Part shown: positions 7,983 through 17,842 of the stretch, piece after piece | How the letters are laid out: each line of letters opens with the position of its first letter | How positions within the stretch are numbered: the first letter of the stretch is position 1 | From: Merismopedia glauca CCAP 1448/3 | GTDB taxonomy: Bacteria; Cyanobacteriota; Cyanobacteriia; Cyanobacteriales; CCAP-1448 | DNA length: 38,784 nt | NCBI RefSeq assembly: GCF_003003775.1 | Contig: NZ_PVWJ01000042.1 | Location: forward strand, 1-38,784 | Reading direction: 5' to 3' | Notes under the pieces: model-generated | The model's database searches: none | Seen by the model: the letters and a program-made list of their open reading frames with translations, nothing else | Told to the model about the DNA's origin: nothing | Translations under genes and position numbers: made by a program

Positions 7983-9623
7983 TTAGAGACACTGACGGGC
8001 ATGGTGCATTCGCAGTGCCAAAATGTGTTCGCAAGGGCCTTTATACAGCTTATTTTGCTGATGCCAATTGCAGGTACATTCTGCTGCTATTATACGCTCA
8101 TCTCCATCAATTTTCACAGTAGGATTATAAGTCTTCAAGCGTTCTTTTACTTCCCCTGTCAAAGTAAGAACACCCCCATTTTGATTTGCCTCAGTCACTT
8201 TGACGACATTTTCTTGCAAAAACCTGGTAGCGCTAGCTTCTCGTTCGTTGGTAAACCTCAGCTTATCCATTGGTAGGGGTTCGCGACTCAACTCCCGTAC
8301 CCGATAAACTTGCTTGTTCAAGTCGTAAATTGCTCTTCCTGCTTGAGTATACGAACTTAAAGCCCCCAAAACTGTACTTTGACTGAGATTCAATCGCTTA
8401 GCTAATTGAGATGGGGTTTCTCGCCAAGTAGTTTTTAAAGCTTGGAATACAGTTTGCTTAGTTGCAGCATCGACATTTCCACGGGGTGCCATTAAGTCAA
8501 AATTGCCAGAACTAGACCAATCATTGGCAGTCCATCCCGATAAACCCAGGGTAAATGACATATCTCCCAAATCCGCAACGTAGAATGAAGGCATACCCGT
8601 TCCCAACAGGTGAACGGTAAACTTTTTCGCCACGGAAATAAGTCTTTCTAAAATCAGTAATCGCCGTCTTCCCCAGACTCTAATCGTCTGTTCGGAACTT
8701 CCTGTATAGATAGAACGGGGACAAATTACTTCAATATTCCACGGTTCAAACACTAGCCACACTGGTTGTCCGGGTTGCAGATGATAGCGCAAACTGCGAG
8801 GGCCTTGCTTCTCTTTGTGGCGACGCAACACCATACAAAGATTGTAGACATCCATCGGTTGTAAGTCAAATTGAATCGTTGGAAGTGACATCGCCGAACT
8901 AACTTGTAAAAACCCCCTTACCCACGTATCTGGTAAGTCGATTTTGACTTCTTTGTAGGCTGATTCGCTAGTAGTTTGAACTTCAAAACCGGAAGGATCT
9001 ACTTGTAATTGAGTGGTTTTATAAGTGCGAATTTTTTGAAATTCATCGTATAAACTAGCTGAGTAATCTACATTAGTAGTTCCGCAAGCAAACTCTTTAA
9101 TATCTTTGAATACTTCATAACTAGCACCTAATCTACCATAGCTAGATTCATCCATACTAAAGCATTCAAAAAATACTTCATCTGGATGTACTGTAATTAC
9201 TGGATCGAGGACAAACCAAGCATCTCGATCTTTTTGATAAATATAATCAAAATACTTTTGTCTGGCTTGATATAATGGTTTTAAACGTTCGTAAGAGCGG
9301 TGTCTTAAGCTTTGAATTTCGGCATTAAGACGATCGATCTTTTGTTTTATTTCTTGTTTTTGAGCAGCTACTAATTGCCAATCAATTTCTAACTGTTGAG
9401 CCGCCCATTCTTTGTAAGCTGTTTTGTCTTTTGGCTTGAATCTTAAGTCTGATATAACTACATCATGAAGGGCGCTAATAGCTTCTCTAAAAGCAATGTT
9501 TTGCCGCAGTTCACCCATAAAATATGTGGGTTGACGAGTCAAGTCGGGAGCAAATGACATTTGGGTATTATTGGCTCGTTCGATAACTCCGGTATTGCCA
9601 CTGTAGGCGTAATTAAATTCCAT
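7983..9623 (-). CDS. SWIM zinc-finger protein
   Basis: The 546-residue product carries a C-terminal SWIM zinc finger: Cys516-x-Cys518, then Cys531-x-His533. The rest has no motif I can name; a coiled stretch rich in Gln and Arg lies around residues 75-115 and a helix-turn-helix-like stretch with RLNLSQSTVLGALSSY around 400-425. Family knowledge: SWIM domains bind DNA or proteins and occur next to WGR, MoxR-ATPase and VWA genes in bacterial Yeh-type clusters. It starts 5 bases after the stop of the WGR-HEAT gene, so the two form an operon and probably a complex. Its TAA stop overlaps the outer boundary of the tandem module. Function unknown; a DNA-associated role is inference. Confidence 0.8.
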   Translation of the reverse strand: MEFNYAYSGNTGVIERANNTQMSFAPDLTRQPTYFMGELRQNIAFREAISALHDVVISDLRFKPKDKTAYKEWAAQQLEIDWQLVAAQKQEIKQKIDRLNAEIQSLRHRSYERLKPLYQARQKYFDYIYQKDRDAWFVLDPVITVHPDEVFFECFSMDESSYGRLGASYEVFKDIKEFACGTTNVDYSASLYDEFQKIRTYKTTQLQVDPSGFEVQTTSESAYKEVKIDLPDTWVRGFLQVSSAMSLPTIQFDLQPMDVYNLCMVLRRHKEKQGPRSLRYHLQPGQPVWLVFEPWNIEVICPRSIYTGSSEQTIRVWGRRRLLILERLISVAKKFTVHLLGTGMPSFYVADLGDMSFTLGLSGWTANDWSSSGNFDLMAPRGNVDAATKQTVFQALKTTWRETPSQLAKRLNLSQSTVLGALSSYTQAGRAIYDLNKQVYRVRELSREPLPMDKLRFTNEREASATRFLQENVVKVTEANQNGGVLTLTGEVKERLKTYNPTVKIDGDERIIAAECTCNWHQQNKLYKGPCEHILALRMHHARQCL

Positions 9624-9628
9624 AGTCT

Positions 9629-12600
9629 TTATCTGGTAAGGGTAACTGGTTTAACAGAAATAGGTAGAGAAATATGGGGATAATGTCGTTGAATTTGATG
9701 AAGAAGTTGAATGGCTTTAGCGCGATCGCTGATACAAATTGTCATAGATTGTCTAGTCATAATTTCAGCCACTAAACTGGCTACAAATTCACTTTGAGTC
9801 GCTTCTCGTTCCAGAAAAGTAAAAACTCGTTTTTTGGCGACTGCACCACGATTGACTAAAGATAAAACCCGTATAAAATAAGATTTCAACTCTTCTATTT
9901 TAGCCGATCTACCACTAGCGTAATCGGTTAAATAATCAGTGGCAAATAGTTGCATATCTGCTGATGGATGTTCGCTCAATTTGAGTAAATACTCTTCTCC
10001 ATAGCTTTGCTGAAAAGTCTTATTTACCAACTCTCTCCCAAACTCCCGGACATTTTCTTTGACGCTATCGCAGATACTAATTAAGATTTCAGGAGTCCAT
10101 TCCTGTAACTGAATTTTTTCGGTAAATAGTGCTTGAGCAAAGTTTTGCGTATCTTCCCATTTTGATTCTAGCAACTTCACAGCCACCTTCATGGCTGAGG
10201 CATCGCTTTTCAGGATATTTACCCTTTGAGTAACTATGGATTGAGCAATTTCTCTGACTTTAATTAATTCATGACTGGCTAATTTGACTAACTCTAAGAC
10301 TTCTAATTCGGCTAACCAAGTTTCAGAACTATTTTGTAACAGGTTTAATCCCAATTCTTGAGCGAAAACCGATTGAGATTCTAGCAACTTCATCACTTGC
10401 GACTTAGTGACTTGTTTCATCCAGTCAGTAACTTCATTTTGCAGCAAATTTACAATATATTCGTGTAAACCTTCTACCTTCTCTTGCCGACTCAATTTAT
10501 TAATTAATTCATCACTAATTCTCTGAGAAAAATCCGCAGATTCTCGACTTAAACGCCCAACTATCGGGCGAACTTCTTGACGGATACTTGCTAATTTATG
10601 AGTTGTCATGGATAATAGCAACTCATATCTTTGCGACAATATCTCTGAAGGCAACTTACCAAAAATTCTAATTCCGATTAAGCGGATTGACTCGTGTTGA
10701 GAATCTAGTAAAGACTCAATTAATTCTGTAGGTAAATCCACCGCCTTTATTTCATGGTTAAGTAGAATTTGCGCGGCTAATTCTTGAACTTCTTTGAGTG
10801 AATGTTTGAGCAAATCTAGAATTACACCCAATCCCAAATTAGACAGTTGCGGAGTAAAACTAACTAAAAGAGTTTCGCCAATTTCTTGAGCCAGGTTTGC
10901 TTGTGAATCTTCCAAACCAATTAAAATAGCAATTAAGCGCCCAATAAATACCTTGGCTCTATTTCCATCATCCCAAATATGAGTGCTGAGTAATTCCCGT
11001 GCAAACAAACGATTGTCGGGATGTTCGTTAGTAATTAATGTCGCCACGAAGTTACTATCTTGTAAAAAGTAACTTTGTTGAGATAAAATCCACTCATGCG
11101 ATCGCTCGCGGGCTGGTTTGTAAGCAGAATTAAGCGCAGCGAGAATTAATTCTAAATTGAATACATTCGGATCGTATTTTCCCTCAAGTAATTCAAACCC
11201 CAATTTAGCCGTTATTTCATAAGGCTTTTGAAGCAGTTTAATCAAACTAGATAATTCTATTTGACTGCAAAAATCCTGACAGCAGCGAATCGCTTTAACA
11301 GCAAATTTATGTACTGGCTGACAATTACTTTCTAAAAGTAGTTTTAATAACGCTTCAGGATTTTGTTCCCAAAGTTCGGGAAAAGATTCTTCTCTAGCTT
11401 CAGGTTCCGCATTTCCTGGTTGATAGGGTTCGACACAGCACCAAGCTTTAGAATTGTGTTTTAACTGATAGCGATCGCTGTTTTCATACAAAATGTGATA
11501 CAGCAGATGATACCTAGCAAAACTATCCCAATGATGATGGTATGCTATGGATCGCCAGTTTCCCCCTTCACGTTCCCATCGGTAAAAAGTACTGCTTCTT
11601 GGTGATTCAGCATCTGTGTCAGAATACTGCAACAGGATCTGAGTCGCTAAATTAATATATTGGGAATCTTGTTCCTCTCCTAATTCTGTTAAAGTGCGCC
11701 AAACTCTCCGACGCAAGTAATTCCGAGTTTGGTTGCTATAGCCCAGCTTAGCATCGGGGGCAGACATAGCGTTCTTGTATTCAGGATTGTCCCACTTACG
11801 ATACTCTCTAGTTTCTTGATTGTATTCGTACTGGTATTTCCGCACCCAAGTACCATTAGGGAGTTTAATGTAGTAGCGATCGCTATCGAACATCGCTGCT
11901 TCTTTCTCTAACCGATAAGTCAAAATCCCAAAAACTTCAGCATCTTGACGATACTCAGCCATTTTGAAGATATGGCGCATCCGTTGCCAATAATTTGGGC
12001 GCAAAGGCGCAGTGCGTAATATATTTAATAAAGCTGGACGCGCGTACTGGTTATCAATTCTATATAAAGTATCTAATACTTCAAACCGTCGATAATCATC
12101 GGTTTCTAAATAATTAGTTAAAATTTTGCAAAAATCCGTCGCCGAACCGCGTTTAACTGTGGTTTGCAACTCTGTTGGTAGCAAGTCAATCATCTCAGAT
12201 TGCAATTGACTGCGAGTCTCTTCATCCGAAAGTTTCAACAAACCTTCAAAAGCTATCCGACTGACAAAATCTGGAGTTGAGGGTTTTTGATAAAGATTAA
12301 TTAAAGCCGGAATTGCACCTTTACCACCACAGTTACCCAAAGCAGCAGCTATACAGTAGTCTTTTAGGTCATTCCCGCCACCTAAAAGGGGAATTATGAG
12401 GGGAGTCGCCTCAGCAATTTTCAACTCTCCAGCGCGCCATATGGCTCGTTCTAGGGACCATTTCGGACTACCACCTTCTGCTATACACTTAAGAATAGCC
12501 TGCTGACGTGCTGCGGGATCTTTAGTGACAGGTTTTACCGAAGCTGTTTCCGCAACCGTCACATCTTGATAACCACCTTTAACTTTAGACGCGACTAACT

Positions 12601-12796
12601 TATCAAATACTTTTTCTGCGGCTTTGAGATCTACAGGTGTATCTGTTTTTGTACCTTCCTTTAGATTAGTACCCCGCCTGCCATAACGGAAATTAACTAG
12701 ATACTTATCCGGTTCAACCTGATACAAATCGACTTCATAGACTTTATCAGAAGAACCTTCTTGATTATGAAGAGTAGTGCGTTTAACTAGTTTCAT
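9629..12796 (-). CDS. WGR domain and HEAT-repeat protein (MolR-like)
   Basis: The 1055-residue product begins with a WGR domain (about residues 1-78; YLVNFRYGRRGTNLKEGTKT is the core), the module found in PARPs and in bacterial MolR/YehI. Almost all the rest is helical and repetitive, with HEAT-like units around 95-200 and 480-1000 (for example ALLKLLLESNCQPVHKFAVK, and many leucine-rich helix pairs). Family knowledge: WGR domains bind nucleic acid ends or strand breaks, and HEAT solenoids are scaffolds. No catalytic domain is visible. It is the first gene of a two-gene operon with the SWIM protein. A DNA-damage or invader-sensing role is possible but only inferred. No MoxR ATPase or VWA partner is found in this window. 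Confidence 0.82.
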   Translation of the reverse strand: MKLVKRTTLHNQEGSSDKVYEVDLYQVEPDKYLVNFRYGRRGTNLKEGTKTDTPVDLKAAEKVFDKLVASKVKGGYQDVTVAETASVKPVTKDPAARQQAILKCIAEGGSPKWSLERAIWRAGELKIAEATPLIIPLLGGGNDLKDYCIAAALGNCGGKGAIPALINLYQKPSTPDFVSRIAFEGLLKLSDEETRSQLQSEMIDLLPTELQTTVKRGSATDFCKILTNYLETDDYRRFEVLDTLYRIDNQYARPALLNILRTAPLRPNYWQRMRHIFKMAEYRQDAEVFGILTYRLEKEAAMFDSDRYYIKLPNGTWVRKYQYEYNQETREYRKWDNPEYKNAMSAPDAKLGYSNQTRNYLRRRVWRTLTELGEEQDSQYINLATQILLQYSDTDAESPRSSTFYRWEREGGNWRSIAYHHHWDSFARYHLLYHILYENSDRYQLKHNSKAWCCVEPYQPGNAEPEAREESFPELWEQNPEALLKLLLESNCQPVHKFAVKAIRCCQDFCSQIELSSLIKLLQKPYEITAKLGFELLEGKYDPNVFNLELILAALNSAYKPARERSHEWILSQQSYFLQDSNFVATLITNEHPDNRLFARELLSTHIWDDGNRAKVFIGRLIAILIGLEDSQANLAQEIGETLLVSFTPQLSNLGLGVILDLLKHSLKEVQELAAQILLNHEIKAVDLPTELIESLLDSQHESIRLIGIRIFGKLPSEILSQRYELLLSMTTHKLASIRQEVRPIVGRLSRESADFSQRISDELINKLSRQEKVEGLHEYIVNLLQNEVTDWMKQVTKSQVMKLLESQSVFAQELGLNLLQNSSETWLAELEVLELVKLASHELIKVREIAQSIVTQRVNILKSDASAMKVAVKLLESKWEDTQNFAQALFTEKIQLQEWTPEILISICDSVKENVREFGRELVNKTFQQSYGEEYLLKLSEHPSADMQLFATDYLTDYASGRSAKIEELKSYFIRVLSLVNRGAVAKKRVFTFLEREATQSEFVASLVAEIMTRQSMTICISDRAKAIQLLHQIQRHYPHISLPISVKPVTLTR

Positions 12797-12877
12797 TTTT
12801 GAGTCTTGGGGCGATCGCTTACCTTTTGATCCAGTTTTATCCAGTCGCCTTCACCTCCATAGCTAATATATAGCAGA

Positions 12878-12915
<38 letters not shown>

Positions 12916-12987
12916 TAAGAATGTTAACTAAGCTATTTGTAAAATAAAAGCAATTTAACCAATTGGTATCAGGAATAAAAACAAATA

Positions 12988-13017
12988 GGGGTATAAATCC
13001 CAATGGATTACACCCCC
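12988..13017 (-). terminator. Rho-independent terminator of rplY
   Basis: On the minus strand, GGGGGTGTAATCC pairs with GGATTTATACCCC around a CATT loop. The stem is followed by TATTTGTTTTTATT. It lies 42 bases after the rplY stop, in the right orientation. Confidence 0.75.
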
Positions 13018-13058
13018 AATTTGATATGATGTTTGCCTAGGTAGAACGTTGTTTCCGA

Positions 13059-13637
13059 TTAAGCTTCAGCTTCTCCACTAGTTTGAGGAGCTAACACTTT
13101 GACGACAGTTTGCTCTGGTTCATCAAGGGAGCTAACACCTGCTGGTAAAACAATATCTTTTACCAGCAAACTATCTCCTAAACCCAAACCAGTGACGCTA
13201 ATATCAATCCCATCAGGAATGCTATCTGGAGCGCAACGGACGTTCATTTCGTTCATAATGGGATCGAGAATTCCACCTTCAACCTTGACCCCAGGAGCTT
13301 CACCTGTAAAGTGTAAAGGTATTTGAACGTCAACGTGTGATTGAGCGCTAACAGCAAAGAAACTCAGATGATAAGTATTATTTTTCCAAGGGTGTTTTTG
13401 GACTTCCCGCAACAGAGCCTTACCGCTCCAAGAAAGCTCAGGTATACTTAAATCGATCAAAGTATTATTAACCGCAGCACGTTTGAGGAGATTTTCGGCG
13501 GCTTTAGCTTCAATTGTCAAAGAAACTGACTCATTTCCTTTATGACCGTATAATACCGCAGGGATCGTACCACTTCTACGTAAAGCTCTAGCCTTACTAC
13601 CAGCAACACGCTGTTGACATTCGACTGTTAGTTGCAT
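13059..13637 (-). CDS. rplY: 50S ribosomal protein L25 (CTC-type, long form)
   Basis: The 192-residue product has the L25 5S-rRNA-binding domain at residues 1-90 (RRSGTIPAVLYGHKG, then LLREVQKHPWKNNTYHLSFF) followed by the beta-rich TL5/CTC C-terminal domain to about 183. The tail is acidic (TSGEAEA). Family knowledge: the protein binds 5S rRNA in the central protuberance of the large subunit; the long form is also called general stress protein CTC. It is divergent from pnp and appears monocistronic, with a terminator just downstream. Confidence 0.93.
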   Translation of the reverse strand: MQLTVECQQRVAGSKARALRRSGTIPAVLYGHKGNESVSLTIEAKAAENLLKRAAVNNTLIDLSIPELSWSGKALLREVQKHPWKNNTYHLSFFAVSAQSHVDVQIPLHFTGEAPGVKVEGGILDPIMNEMNVRCAPDSIPDGIDISVTGLGLGDSLLVKDIVLPAGVSSLDEPEQTVVKVLAPQTSGEAEA

Positions 13638-14126
13638 AATCTATCTTTCAATTTCTGAGGGCAATGAACTGCTCCGCCCATACTCCGTATGAACGAAGGT
13701 TTCATCCATACAAACATACAAACGTGCTTTTAACGCCTCATTTGCTGTTCAGCCTGGGGTTTGACAAATTGGCAGGATTTCTAATATATTCTATTTCCTG
13801 TCACTTACGCTAGGGGTAAGTAGAACGGCGTAATTAAACTGTGTTGGCTGGGCGGGTTTTGTATAAGCGAAAACTGTTACACCGTATGAATCTTGGCTAA
13901 ACCCGCCCCTACAATCTGTTTGTGTTTAATTGTGCCCACTTACTTAACCCAATTTCGGATTGGCTCTCCCTTGTCCCCGTTGTCCTCCCCCTCCTGCCCT
14001 GAAACCCGAAATCTAAAAAACCTCCAACCCCTACCAATCAGCAATTGTGCCTACCTATATGTAAGTCCTATAAGTGCTACTATTGCCATAAACGCAGAAA
14101 AGTGATACAGAAGGACAAGATTTTAA
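13638..14126. other. Divergent intergenic region between rplY and pnp
   Basis: This 489-bp gap should hold both promoters. It contains the long hairpin at 13850-13908 and smaller palindromes (CATACTCCGTATG near 13679; CTTAC with GTAAG near 13805-13820). I judge the short plus-strand open frame at 13893-14105 not to be a gene, since it begins inside the hairpin. AAGGACA about 10 bases before the pnp ATG is a fair ribosome binding site. Confidence 0.5.
13850..13908. repeat. Intergenic hairpin with GGGCGGGTTT arms
   Basis: GGGCGGGTTT (13850-13859) pairs perfectly with AAACCCGCCC (13899-13908) around a 39-nt loop. The design, a GC-rich stem with a longer AT-rich loop, is the same as the central hairpins in the tandem modules at 7511-7583 and 7781-7849. 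Confidence 0.6.
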
Positions 14127-16274
14127 ATGGAAGAGCTAGATAAGTCAATATCCTTTGATGGACGGGATATTCGACTCAAGGTGGGTCTACTAGCACCCCA
14201 AGCAGGTGGCTCAGTATTAATTGAATCAGGAGAAACCAGCGTTTTAGTCACAGCTACTCGCTCATCAGCCAGAGAAGGCATGGATTTCTTGCCTTTGACA
14301 GTAGATTACGAAGAAAGACTATACGCAGCAGGTCGCATTCCTGGTGGGTTTTTGAGAAGAGAAGGTCGCCCGCCAGAAAAAGTTATCCTTATCAGTCGGT
14401 TGATAGATCGCCCCTTACGTCCCCTATTTCCTCAGTGGTTGCGCGATGACATCCAAATTGTCGCTACCACCTTATCGATAGATGAACTAGTACCTCCAGA
14501 CGTTCTGGCAGTAACTGGAGCTTCCATAGCTGTTAGTTTAGCCCAAATTCCCTTTGCAGGACCAATGGCAGCCGTCAGAGTGGGACTTGTGGGCGATGAT
14601 TTTATCCTTAATCCCACCTATAAAGAAATAGAGATTGGGGATTTAGATCTAGTTGTCGCTGGTACTCCACAAGGGGTAATCATGGTGGAGGCAAGAGCCA
14701 ATCAATTACCAGAAAAAGATATTATTGAGGCGATCGATTTTGGCTATGAAGCGGTACTAGAGTTAATTACGGCTCAAAGAGAATTATTATCAGGACTAAA
14801 CCTGGAATTAGTTCAAGCCGAACCGCCTGTAGTTGATTTGACCTTACAGGAATATATTCGCGCTCAGGCAACTTCAGAAGTTAAAGCGATTATCGAACGG
14901 TGCGAAAAAGATAAAAACGTCAGAGATGCAGCCTTAGATGTAGTTAAAGAATCAATAGTTAAAACTATTGACGAACTACCCGAAGATGATCCAATTAAAG
15001 TGGCAACTGCAACTAATGGCAAAGCTGTGGGTAATATCTTTAAAGAAGTGACTAAGCAGCTAATGCGTAGCCAGATCATCGACCAGAAAATTCGCATTGA
15101 TGGTCGTCAGTTGGATGAAGTTCGCCCAGTTTCTTGCATGGTAGGTCTTCTTCCTCGACGGGTACATGGCAGTGGTTTATTCAATCGAGGATTAACCCAA
15201 GTTCTATCTGCCTGTACTTTAGGTACTCCAGGAGATGCCCAAGCATTAGCTGATGACTTTTTTGGTGAGGATAGTAAACGCTATCTACATCACTACAACT
15301 TCCCTCCCTATTCAGTAGGTGAAACTCGTCCTCTACGCGCTCCAGGTCGCCGAGAACTCGGTCATGGTGCTTTGGCAGAACGCGCTCTAGTGCCCGTACT
15401 CCCATCTAAAGAAGATTTTCCCTACGTAATTCGGGTGGTTTCGGAAGTTTTATCTTCCAACGGGTCAACTTCTATGGGTTCTGTTTGTGCCTCTACTTTA
15501 TCTTTAATGGATGCTGGGGTGCCGATTAGTAAACCCGTCAGTGGCGCGGCGATGGGTCTGATCAAAGAAGGAGAGGAAGTCCGAATCCTGACTGATATCC
15601 AAGGAATAGAAGATTTCTTAGGAGATATGGACTTTAAGGTCGCGGGAACGGATACTGGAATTACTGCTTTGCAAATGGATATGAAAATTGCAGGTTTACC
15701 TGTAACTACCATTGCTGATGCAGTTCACCAAGCCAGACCTGCCAGACTGCACATTTTGTCCAAAATGTTAACCGCTATAGCTCAGCCACGCTCGGAATTA
15801 TCTAGTTTTGCCCCACGGTTATTAACCATGAAAATCGAACCGGAATTTATCGGTTTGGTAATTGGACCTGGAGGGAAAACCATCAAAGGGATTACCGAGA
15901 AAACTGGCGCTAAGATCGATATTGAAGATGATGGAACTGTTACAGTTTCCGCTTTAGACAGCGAAAAAGCCAAAAAAGCGATCAATATCATTCGTGGTTT
16001 AACTCGCAAACTTAATGAAGGAGATGTTTATGCGGGTCGGGTGACGCGGATTATCCCGATAGGTGCTTTTGTGGAGTTATTTCCTGGTCAAGAGGGGATG
16101 ATTCATATTTCTCAATTAGCTGACTATAGAGTGGGCAAAGTTGAAGACGAGGTATCTGTGGGAGATGACGTAGTGGTTAAAGTCCGTGAAATTGATAATA
16201 AAGGTCGGATCAATCTCACCCGTTTAGGGATTCATCCAGATGAAGCTGCCGCCGCTAGAGCAAACAATGGTTAA
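14127..16274 (+). CDS. pnp: Polyribonucleotide nucleotidyltransferase (PNPase)
   Basis: The 715-residue product has the full PNPase order: RNase PH domain 1 (about 1-210), all-helical linker, RNase PH domain 2 (about 315-545), KH domain with the GxxG motif [10 protein letters not shown] (about 566-625) and S1 domain ([11 protein letters not shown] to GRINLTRLG, about 631-700). Family knowledge: it degrades RNA 3' to 5' with phosphate, can add tails in reverse, and in cyanobacteria is the main polyadenylating activity. Length and motifs are normal and the active-site regions look intact. It is divergent from rplY and followed by a 149-bp gap, so it is probably transcribed alone. Confidence 0.96.
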   Translation: MEELDKSISFDGRDIRLKVGLLAPQAGGSVLIESGETSVLVTATRSSAREGMDFLPLTVDYEERLYAAGRIPGGFLRREGRPPEKVILISRLIDRPLRPLFPQWLRDDIQIVATTLSIDELVPPDVLAVTGASIAVSLAQIPFAGPMAAVRVGLVGDDFILNPTYKEIEIGDLDLVVAGTPQGVIMVEARANQLPEKDIIEAIDFGYEAVLELITAQRELLSGLNLELVQAEPPVVDLTLQEYIRAQATSEVKAIIERCEKDKNVRDAALDVVKESIVKTIDELPEDDPIKVATATNGKAVGNIFKEVTKQLMRSQIIDQKIRIDGRQLDEVRPVSCMVGLLPRRVHGSGLFNRGLTQVLSACTLGTPGDAQALADDFFGEDSKRYLHHYNFPPYSVGETRPLRAPGRRELGHGALAERALVPVLPSKEDFPYVIRVVSEVLSSNGSTSMGSVCASTLSLMDAGVPISKPVSGAAMGLIKEGEEVRILTDIQGIEDFLGDMDFKVAGTDTGITALQMDMKIAGLPVTTIADAVHQARPARLHILSKMLTAIAQPRSELSSFAPRLLTMKIEPEFIGLVIGPGGKTIKGITEKTGAKIDIEDDGTVTVSALDSEKAKKAINIIRGLTRKLNEGDVYAGRVTRIIPIGAFVELFPGQEGMIHISQLADYRVGKVEDEVSVGDDVVVKVREIDNKGRINLTRLGIHPDEAAAARANNG

Positions 16275-16423
16275 GTCTTGGGGCGTTAGCACGCGATAGG
16301 TGATGAGTTAGTTGTTGGCTTTTAGAAATATAACTAGAAGCTAACAGCTATGAGCGATTACCCACAGCGATCGCTTTGGTTCCCTTTATTTAATCAAAGA
16401 ATCTAGGAAACTTATCTTGCCAT

Positions 16424-17359
16424 ATGAACAATACTTCTTTAATGGATGATGCAAAATTAATAGAAAGCTTTGCTCAAGGGGAAACTCAACCGCTAATTAC
16501 TAAAAACTTACGGATAGAATCAGCCTGGAAAACTATACAACTAACTACTGCTAAAGGGGAAATGATTGGCATCTTGAAGATGTCAGAAGAACGTCCTTAT
16601 GCTTTGACTAAATATGACTCTGAATATTGGGATTTAATCCATCAAATCTTAATAGATAATCGTTTTGTTCCTTGTGGAAAATCTAATAATCAACCTGGTT
16701 TTTTCCAATATCAAAAGCATGATGTCCCGAAAGGATATAAAATCCGATATACGGAAGCTAGATTACTTTGGAAAACTTGGTGGCCCAAACAACGTCGCCA
16801 AAGACGCTATGAAATTCAGTTAGATATGTTGGTTTTTCGTCAAAATCGGTGGTATCCGATTCAAGATATCGTTGTTAATGACGCAATATTTTATGTTAAA
16901 ACATTAGTGGGTGAAATTACCCTATCAATGTCAGATTACATAGTCTGGTTGGAGAAAGTTCAAGACAAGCAAATCTTGCCAGAACCCCAAATATTACCTA
17001 ATCCAGAAAAAAATATGCTCTGGGAATCTGAACTACCAATAGAAGAAGATACTTCAGTAACCACGCCTTTACCTAAACCCAGCAAATTTACACCTCAAAA
17101 AGCGAAAACTGTGGCAACGAGTGGAGAGAAAGTTAAATCTCAACCAGCTATGAGTTCTGATACAGAAACTAAGATTGAAAAAGCTCTTTTACAATTAAAA
17201 GTTAAAGCTATTAAAGTTTTATCTAATTATCTGGAAAATGGTGCCACAGAAATCACGACTGAAGTTATTAAAGATGCATCGGGCAAAGTGACTAGTACTA
17301 AAATTGTCACCAGTCAAAAGCCCTGTCCTCAGTGGGTGGTAGAAATTTTGGTTAAATAA
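16424..17359 (+). CDS. Conserved-looking protein of unknown function, 311 aa
   Basis: I do not recognise a family. The N-terminal part (about 1-190) looks like a mixed alpha/beta domain rich in aromatic residues (KTWWPKQRRQRRYEIQLDML, FRQNRWYPIQD, MSDYIVWLEK). A low-complexity Pro/Lys/Thr linker follows (about 200-250), then a C-terminal helical stretch (EKALLQLKVKAIKVLSNYL) ending in a short beta segment. There is no signal peptide or membrane segment, so it is cytoplasmic. Composition and HIP1 density match the neighbours. It stands alone downstream of pnp. It is real by length, codon pattern and domain-linker-domain shape. Confidence 0.7.
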   Translation: MNNTSLMDDAKLIESFAQGETQPLITKNLRIESAWKTIQLTTAKGEMIGILKMSEERPYALTKYDSEYWDLIHQILIDNRFVPCGKSNNQPGFFQYQKHDVPKGYKIRYTEARLLWKTWWPKQRRQRRYEIQLDMLVFRQNRWYPIQDIVVNDAIFYVKTLVGEITLSMSDYIVWLEKVQDKQILPEPQILPNPEKNMLWESELPIEEDTSVTTPLPKPSKFTPQKAKTVATSGEKVKSQPAMSSDTETKIEKALLQLKVKAIKVLSNYLENGATEITTEVIKDASGKVTSTKIVTSQKPCPQWVVEILVK

Positions 17360-17644
17360 GCTCAACTTAAAGTAACCAAGACTTTAGGCAAATCAAAAAG
17401 TAGAAATTGATGTGTTGATTTAGATGGGAGATTTAGCGATTTAACTGCTCAAAGGTTTTTGCTGCTAAACTAGTCTAATCTCAGACCCTTTAATTTTGCT
17501 CATCTTTAAAAAATACTGGATTTGGCGATCGCGTAGCCGCCGCCTAGCGGCATCATACCTGCGGAATGTGGGTTTAAAGTCAGATTATTCTGCCAATCTC
17601 GTCACATTTTGCCGCTCTTACTCAATTTGCTGAACTTAATTTCC

Positions 17645-17842
17645 CTATCCAGTAATATGTTGCATCACGATATCGAATTTTCGCTCTAGTTCGACGAATC
17701 GCCCTTCAAGTCTGTCAAATCGTTGATTCACATCTACCTTTAGCCCATCAATGTCTTCATAGACGCGATTGAAAGCACCGTTTAGCTCACGCCAAGTAAC
17801 TTGTGCATCTTCCAATCTGCTAATCCTACATTGACTTCCTCC
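17645..17842 (-). pseudogene. 3' remnant of a coiled-coil protein gene, next to a group II intron end
   Basis: The last 55 or so codons read as a heptad-type coiled coil (ELNGAFNRVYEDIDGLKV, DVNQRFDRLEGRFVELERKF) ending HITG. The open frame continues upstream through the group II intron domains V and VI, where the translation is meaningless. The true gene therefore begins at about the intron 3' junction near 17842. No 5' exon is visible upstream on the minus strand. It is a fragment of a gene interrupted by the intron and then truncated, or an exon left by a rearrangement. Confidence 0.55.

Noticed and set aside
13893-14105. 70-codon plus-strand frame before pnp
   Set aside because: It starts inside a palindromic repeat, is proline-rich without domain character, and occupies the promoter and leader region of pnp.
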